A program made the position numbers and the translations under genes. The notes beneath the pieces are model-generated. The model searched no databases, was not told where the DNA came from, and saw nothing but the letters and a program-made list of their open reading frames with translations. A DNA stretch of 8,328 nt, from assembly GCA_964520615.1 (NCBI GenBank), contig CAZFNL010000093.1:1-8328 (forward strand), read 5' to 3'. Source of the DNA: JAMCUI01 sp964520615. Its GTDB lineage: Bacteria; Patescibacteriota; Microgenomatia; 2-02-FULL-39-11. The stretch's first letter is position 1. Every line of letters starts with the position of its first letter. Positions 5,209 to 8,328 of the stretch are shown piece by piece.

Positions 5209-6639
5209 ATGCAAAAAGCTCTTGGACATTTTTTTGATAACATCATTATCTATACTTTTTTCCTGCTGTTTTTCTTAGTACCCATCGTACTTTCACCTCT
5301 CAATTACGAGCTTTTTGAGTATAACAAAATGATGTTGACGTATGGTTTAACCGTCATTATCGTGGGCGCTTGGGTGGTAAAAATGATTATAGAAAAAAGG
5401 CTCAGGATTGCCCGTACGCCCCTTGACATACCTATTCTGCTTTTTCTTATAAGCCAAACCATATCCACAATTCTCTCCATAGACCAACACATCTCATTCT
5501 GGGGCTACTATAGCAGGTTTAACGGCGGGCTATTATCAACAATTAGCTATATTCTGCTTTTTTATGCTTTTGTCACTAATTTTCCCAAGGGAAAAATCAA
5601 AACGCTTCTTTATATCACCTTAGCTTCCGCCATATTAATTGCATTTTACGGCGTCCTGGAGCACCTTGGTATAGATAAAGATCTTTGGGTCCAGGATGTA
5701 CAGGATCGGGTTTTTTCCACACTCGGCCAACCCAACTGGCTGGCAGCCTATTTAGTTGCCCTACTTCCAATCACTTTTGCCTTGAGCCTACAGCAGATCT
5801 CCCATATATGGGAAAAGGCTAAATACATGTTGTCTGACAGGACTTTCTGGAAATATCTATCTGTCGCCATCCTTTTTTATGCGGTACTCATCTTTACCAA
5901 ATCCCGTTCGGGATTTATTGCTTTTTGGGTAGTCAATGTTTTCTTTTGGATTGTTCTACTACTAAAATTAAAATACCGGCATACCGCCGTCAGGATTTTA
6001 CTAATTTTTAATCTGTCATTTCTAATTTTTACATTCATATTGGGCATCCCTTTTGACCAATTGAGTAAATTTACACTTCCGGACCTGTATACTTCTTTCC
6101 AGACCAAAATTGAGCACAAACAGCTGGCGCCAAAACCGCAAAAACCGATCAGCGGTTCGATAATAGAGGTGGGAGTGACCGGTTCAGGCAAGATCAGGGA
6201 GATTGTCTGGAAAGGCGCGCTTGATATATTCCGCCATTATCCGCTTTTTGGTACCGGGGTTGAAACTTTTGCTTTTTCCTACTACAAATTCCGTCCGGTT
6301 GAACACAATATGACTTCAGAATGGGACTTTCTCTACAACAAAGCCCACAACGAATACCTGAATTTCGCAGCGACCACTGGAGCTTTTGGCTTGGGTACTT
6401 ATCTTCTTGTACTGGGGGTGTTTATCATTTGGTGTTTTTTCAAGATTAAGCCCTTCGCAGTTGACACGGTTCAGGATAAACCCACCACTCACAACCCACC
6501 ACTCACAACTAATCATTCTTTCCCTTTTCTCGGGCTGGCTTTCAATCCTTATTACCAACTTCTTCGGCTTTTCTGTAGTCATCACACAAATACTCCTTTT
6601 CCTTATGCCGGGTATGGCATTTATCTATTTTTATGGTGA
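5209..6639 (+). CDS. O-antigen ligase/Wzy-like polymerase, N-terminal frame of a frameshifted gene
   Basis: Polytopic inner-membrane protein of the O-antigen ligase/polymerase (Wzy_C) superfamily, which joins or transfers lipid-linked surface glycans. Hydrophobic segments occur at about 12-30, 41-61, 73-90, 106-123, 131-149, 175-193, 215-230, 234-253, 261-280 and 388-411. Family-like features are RVFSTLGQPNWLAAYL (167-182), SRSG (232-235), a long outer loop (about 281-375), FGTGVETF (347-354) and AHNEYLNF (379-386). After about residue 424 the reading runs through a 14-bp tandem repeat into about 50 residues that do not look like membrane protein and ends at TGA. The sensible continuation (FSGWLSILITNFFGFSVVIT) lies in the +1 frame, so this is the 5' half of one gene ending at 7423. 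Exact function (ligase, polymerase or protein O-glycosyltransferase) cannot be told. The start has no ribosome binding site. Confidence 0.85.
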   Translation: MQKALGHFFDNIIIYTFFLLFFLVPIVLSPLNYELFEYNKMMLTYGLTVIIVGAWVVKMIIEKRLRIARTPLDIPILLFLISQTISTILSIDQHISFWGYYSRFNGGLLSTISYILLFYAFVTNFPKGKIKTLLYITLASAILIAFYGVLEHLGIDKDLWVQDVQDRVFSTLGQPNWLAAYLVALLPITFALSLQQISHIWEKAKYMLSDRTFWKYLSVAILFYAVLIFTKSRSGFIAFWVVNVFFWIVLLLKLKYRHTAVRILLIFNLSFLIFTFILGIPFDQLSKFTLPDLYTSFQTKIEHKQLAPKPQKPISGSIIEVGVTGSGKIREIVWKGALDIFRHYPLFGTGVETFAFSYYKFRPVEHNMTSEWDFLYNKAHNEYLNFAATTGAFGLGTYLLVLGVFIIWCFFKIKPFAVDTVQDKPTTHNPPLTTNHSFPFLGLAFNPYYQLLRLFCSHHTNTPFPYAGYGIYLFLW

Positions 6640-7423
6640 AAACGGCTCGCTTCCATATTTTCTTTTTCCGGCTGCGGCATCCGCCAAAACAAAGAAAAAG
6701 ACGGCACAATCCATTCCTTATGAGGAAAATCAGCTTTCCACCCTCCAGTATGCTGGAATCATTATCGTTGTGGGAGTAATCCTTTATTTGGTCTTTACAC
6801 TAATTGTCATGTGGTATGCTGACACCGTCTTTGCCGGCGGCTACCGTGCTTCCCAAGCCCAGGACTTTGCCACTGCTTATACAGATATAAAGGATGCCAT
6901 TTCCCTCAATAGCGGCGAGCCATTATATTTTGATGAATTTTCTTTTGCCGCTTCCGAGATGTCTTTGGCTTTTGCCGACAATAAAAACAGCACATATTCC
7001 GCGGCGCTCAAAAATCAGGCGATTTTGGCTAGTTCCATGGCCACATCAATTTCTCCAAACAATGTCAATTTCTGGAAAACCAAAACCCGCGTTTACTATG
7101 TACTTTCGCAAATTGACCAGAAATATCTGGCAGACGCTATGGATGCTCTGAAAGTATCTCACCAGCTCTCACCGACTGATCCCAAAATCACATATAATAT
7201 GGGACTCTTATATGACAAGATGGGCCAGACTAAAAAGGGAATTGACGAACTTGTGGCAACCACCAAACTGAAACCTGATTACCGCGACGCTTACTACGCC
7301 TTGGCTTTTCTCTATGATAAGGAAAAGGATAAACAAAAAGCCCGCCAAGCATTGCAGTTTATACTAAAACACCTGAATCCCAACGACAGCCAGGCCAAAA
7401 AGAAACTGGAGGAGTTGAAATAA
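6386..7423 (+). CDS. C-terminal frame of the same Wzy-like gene: last membrane helices plus TPR domain
   Basis: This frame is open from 6386, where it has only a TTG, but its biologically meaningful part begins about 6510 just after the tandem repeat. Residues counted from 6386: hydrophobic helices at about 43-60 and 62-83, a basic linker (KTKKK at 101-105), a further helix at 121-144, then a soluble part with tetratricopeptide-like repeats. Residues 268-300 (YNMGLLYDKMGQTKKGIDEL and following) and 302-335 fit the TPR pattern of paired helices; an earlier degenerate repeat may start near 155. Wzy-type proteins with C-terminal TPRs are common in CPR genomes (established family architecture). 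Joined with the upstream frame the protein would have about 737-740 residues. It lacks its own convincing start, so it is probably not translated independently. It is followed four bases later by def. Confidence 0.8.
   Translation: MAWVLIFLYWGCLSFGVFSRLSPSQLTRFRINPPLTTHHSQLIILSLFSGWLSILITNFFGFSVVITQILLFLMPGMAFIYFYGENGSLPYFLFPAAASAKTKKKTAQSIPYEENQLSTLQYAGIIIVVGVILYLVFTLIVMWYADTVFAGGYRASQAQDFATAYTDIKDAISLNSGEPLYFDEFSFAASEMSLAFADNKNSTYSAALKNQAILASSMATSISPNNVNFWKTKTRVYYVLSQIDQKYLADAMDALKVSHQLSPTDPKITYNMGLLYDKMGQTKKGIDELVATTKLKPDYRDAYYALAFLYDKEKDKQKARQALQFILKHLNPNDSQAKKKLEELK
6481..6508 (+). repeat. Two perfect 14-bp tandem repeats at the frameshift
   Basis: CCCACCACTCACAA occurs at 6481-6494 and again, identically, at 6495-6508; the next bases (6509-6518, CTAATCATTC) match a third copy at six of ten positions with mainly C-to-T changes. 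Fourteen is not a multiple of three, so each copy gained or lost shifts the frame. The downstream frame is restored if the perfect copy number is three (or zero), not two. The repeat falls in the loop after a membrane helix, where extra residues should be tolerated. Confidence 0.9.
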
Positions 7424-7427
7424 GAAA

Positions 7428-7985
7428 ATGATAGTCCAAACGCCAAATCCGGTCCTGACAAGTCCAAGTCAGAGGGTAAAAAAGATAGATAAAAAAATAC
7501 TTTCAATTATAAAAGAGATGAAAGATACCCTTGCCGCAGCCGATCATCCCAAGGGTGTTGGCCTTGCCGCGCCCCAAATAGGCGTCCCTCTTTGCATATT
7601 TATCACGCGTCCGAGGGAAGACGCAAAAATTGAAGTCTTTATAAACCCGGAGATTACCTGGACATCAGAGGAAAAAAGCGAGATAAAACGGGAAGAAAAG
7701 GATAAATCACTCAAAGATGAGAAAAAGCTGGAAGGTTGCCTATCCATAAACAATGTCTGGGGACACCTAAAGCGCGGGAGGCGCGTCAGGTTAAAGTTTA
7801 TGGATACAAAAGGCAAAAACGTCGAGAAGGAATTTTCCGGTTTTATGGCTACTATTGTCCAACATGAGACAGATCATCTCCGCGGTGTCCTTTTCACCCA
7901 GAGGGTTTTGGAACAAAAGGAAAAACTCTACCGGATAGAAGAAGACGAAAAAGGTCAGGAAAAATTGGTCGAGATTGAGATATGA
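7428..7985 (+). CDS. def: Peptide deformylase
   Basis: Metalloenzyme that removes the formyl group from the N-terminal methionine of new proteins in the cytoplasm. All three family motifs are intact: G43-VGLAAPQ (43-50), E102-G-C-L-S (102-106) and Q145-HETDH (145-150). C104, H146 and H150 should bind the metal (normally Fe2+), and E147 is the catalytic glutamate. The protein has 185 residues, a little longer than usual (about 165-175), because of a lysine- and glutamate-rich insertion at about 80-100 just before motif II. A purine-rich GGAGGAG (7408-7414) inside the end of the TPR gene lies 13 bases before the ATG, rather far for a ribosome binding site, so coupled translation is likely. The next gene, fmt, overlaps its stop by four bases (ATGA), a typical def-fmt arrangement. 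Confidence 0.96.
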   Translation: MIVQTPNPVLTSPSQRVKKIDKKILSIIKEMKDTLAAADHPKGVGLAAPQIGVPLCIFITRPREDAKIEVFINPEITWTSEEKSEIKREEKDKSLKDEKKLEGCLSINNVWGHLKRGRRVRLKFMDTKGKNVEKEFSGFMATIVQHETDHLRGVLFTQRVLEQKEKLYRIEEDEKGQEKLVEIEI

Positions 7986-8328
7986 AAACAATTTTCTTCG
8001 GCTCGTCTGACTATTGTTTACCGATACTTGATACACTTTATCGGAATTTGTCATTGAAAGCTATCATTACCAAACCCGACAGCCTTGTCGGAAGAAAGCA
8101 AATTATCACTCCCACCGGAGTAAAAAATTATTCAGTCACACACAATATACCGGTTTTCACTCCGGCAAATAGAAAAGAACTCGTTTTTCTGGAACGTAAT
8201 CTTCAGGCTTTCCAACCAGATATTGCAGTAGTAGCCGACTACGGACTTATTATTCCCGAAAAAATATTCTCAATGCCGCGCTTGCATACGCTAAATATCC
8301 ATTTTTCAAAGCTTCCTGATCTGCGCGG
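7982..8328 (+). CDS. fmt: Methionyl-tRNA formyltransferase, N-terminal part (cut by window end)
   Basis: Transfers the formyl group from 10-formyltetrahydrofolate to initiator Met-tRNA. The visible 115 residues begin MKTIFFGSSDYCLPIL, matching the usual Rossmann-like start, and include GRKQIITPTGVK (37-48), equivalent to the family's GR-K-TP-VK loop. DIAVVADYGLIIPEKIF (80-96) and the active-site segment N105-I-H-F-S-K-L-P-D-L-R-G follow; N105 and H107 correspond to the conserved catalytic Asn and His. The usual SLLP is SKLP here. The conserved catalytic aspartate and the C-terminal tRNA-binding domain lie beyond the window. The ATG at 7982 overlaps the def stop as ATGA, so the two are translationally coupled; this context strongly supports fmt over other formyltransferases such as purN. 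Confidence 0.93.
   Translation, partial: MKTIFFGSSDYCLPILDTLYRNLSLKAIITKPDSLVGRKQIITPTGVKNYSVTHNIPVFTPANRKELVFLERNLQAFQPDIAVVADYGLIIPEKIFSMPRLHTLNIHFSKLPDLR

Noticed and set aside
6481..6508. CRISPR array
   Set aside because: The repeats are directly adjacent without spacers and lie inside a coding region.
6509..6535. Programmed ribosomal frameshift in the T/C-rich run of the polymerase gene
   Set aside because: The required shift is +1, no known +1 slippery site or rare-codon/stop arrangement is visible, and the neighbouring tandem repeat explains the shift better.

Overview
The window (8,328 bases, AT-leaning) looks like part of a chromosome from a Patescibacteria/CPR bacterium, most like the Microgenomates side of that group. 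This is inferred from compact gene order, divergent but intact core proteins, tiny zinc-finger ORFs, charged insertions in housekeeping enzymes, a Wzy-type polymerase fused to C-terminal TPRs, and weak or absent Shine-Dalgarno sequences. UGA ends mreC, def and the first polymerase frame, so the code is standard (table 11). That argues against the UGA-recoded Gracilibacteria/SR1 lineages.

Layout. (a) Bases 1-640, minus strand: a possible gene start at the left edge and a two-gene cassette, a 62-residue B-box-like zinc-finger protein followed by a 69-residue protein I do not recognise. (b) Bases 637-928: a gene-free, structured region with a good minus-strand promoter (821-849), a GC-rich terminator-like hairpin (748-781) and a long 52-base hairpin (663-714) just before the zinc-finger gene. 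(c) Bases 929-5058, minus strand: the cell-elongation cluster mreB > mreC > mreD > PBP2 (mrdA), transcribed leftward. (d) Bases 5059-5208: a divergent control region with an extended -10 promoter for mreB, a perfect 10-base inverted repeat in the mreB leader, and a near-ideal promoter for the rightward operon that would make its first mRNA leaderless. (e) Bases 5209-8328, plus strand: an O-antigen ligase/Wzy-like membrane protein with TPRs, split into two frames at a 14-bp tandem repeat, then def (peptide deformylase) and the start of fmt (methionyl-tRNA formyltransferase), cut by the window end.

How they work together. MreB filaments, MreC/MreD and the PBP2 transpeptidase form the lateral-wall synthesis machine of a rod-shaped cell; its glycosyltransferase partner RodA is not in this window. 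The divergent gene probably handles surface glycan polymerisation or transfer. Def and Fmt are the paired removal and addition enzymes of the N-formyl group of initiator methionine. The most interesting point is the polymerase frameshift: two perfect 14-bp repeats break the frame, while three copies (42 bp) would join both halves into one protein of about 740 residues. This is either a collapsed assembly repeat, a recent mutation, or a copy-number on/off switch of a surface-glycan gene.
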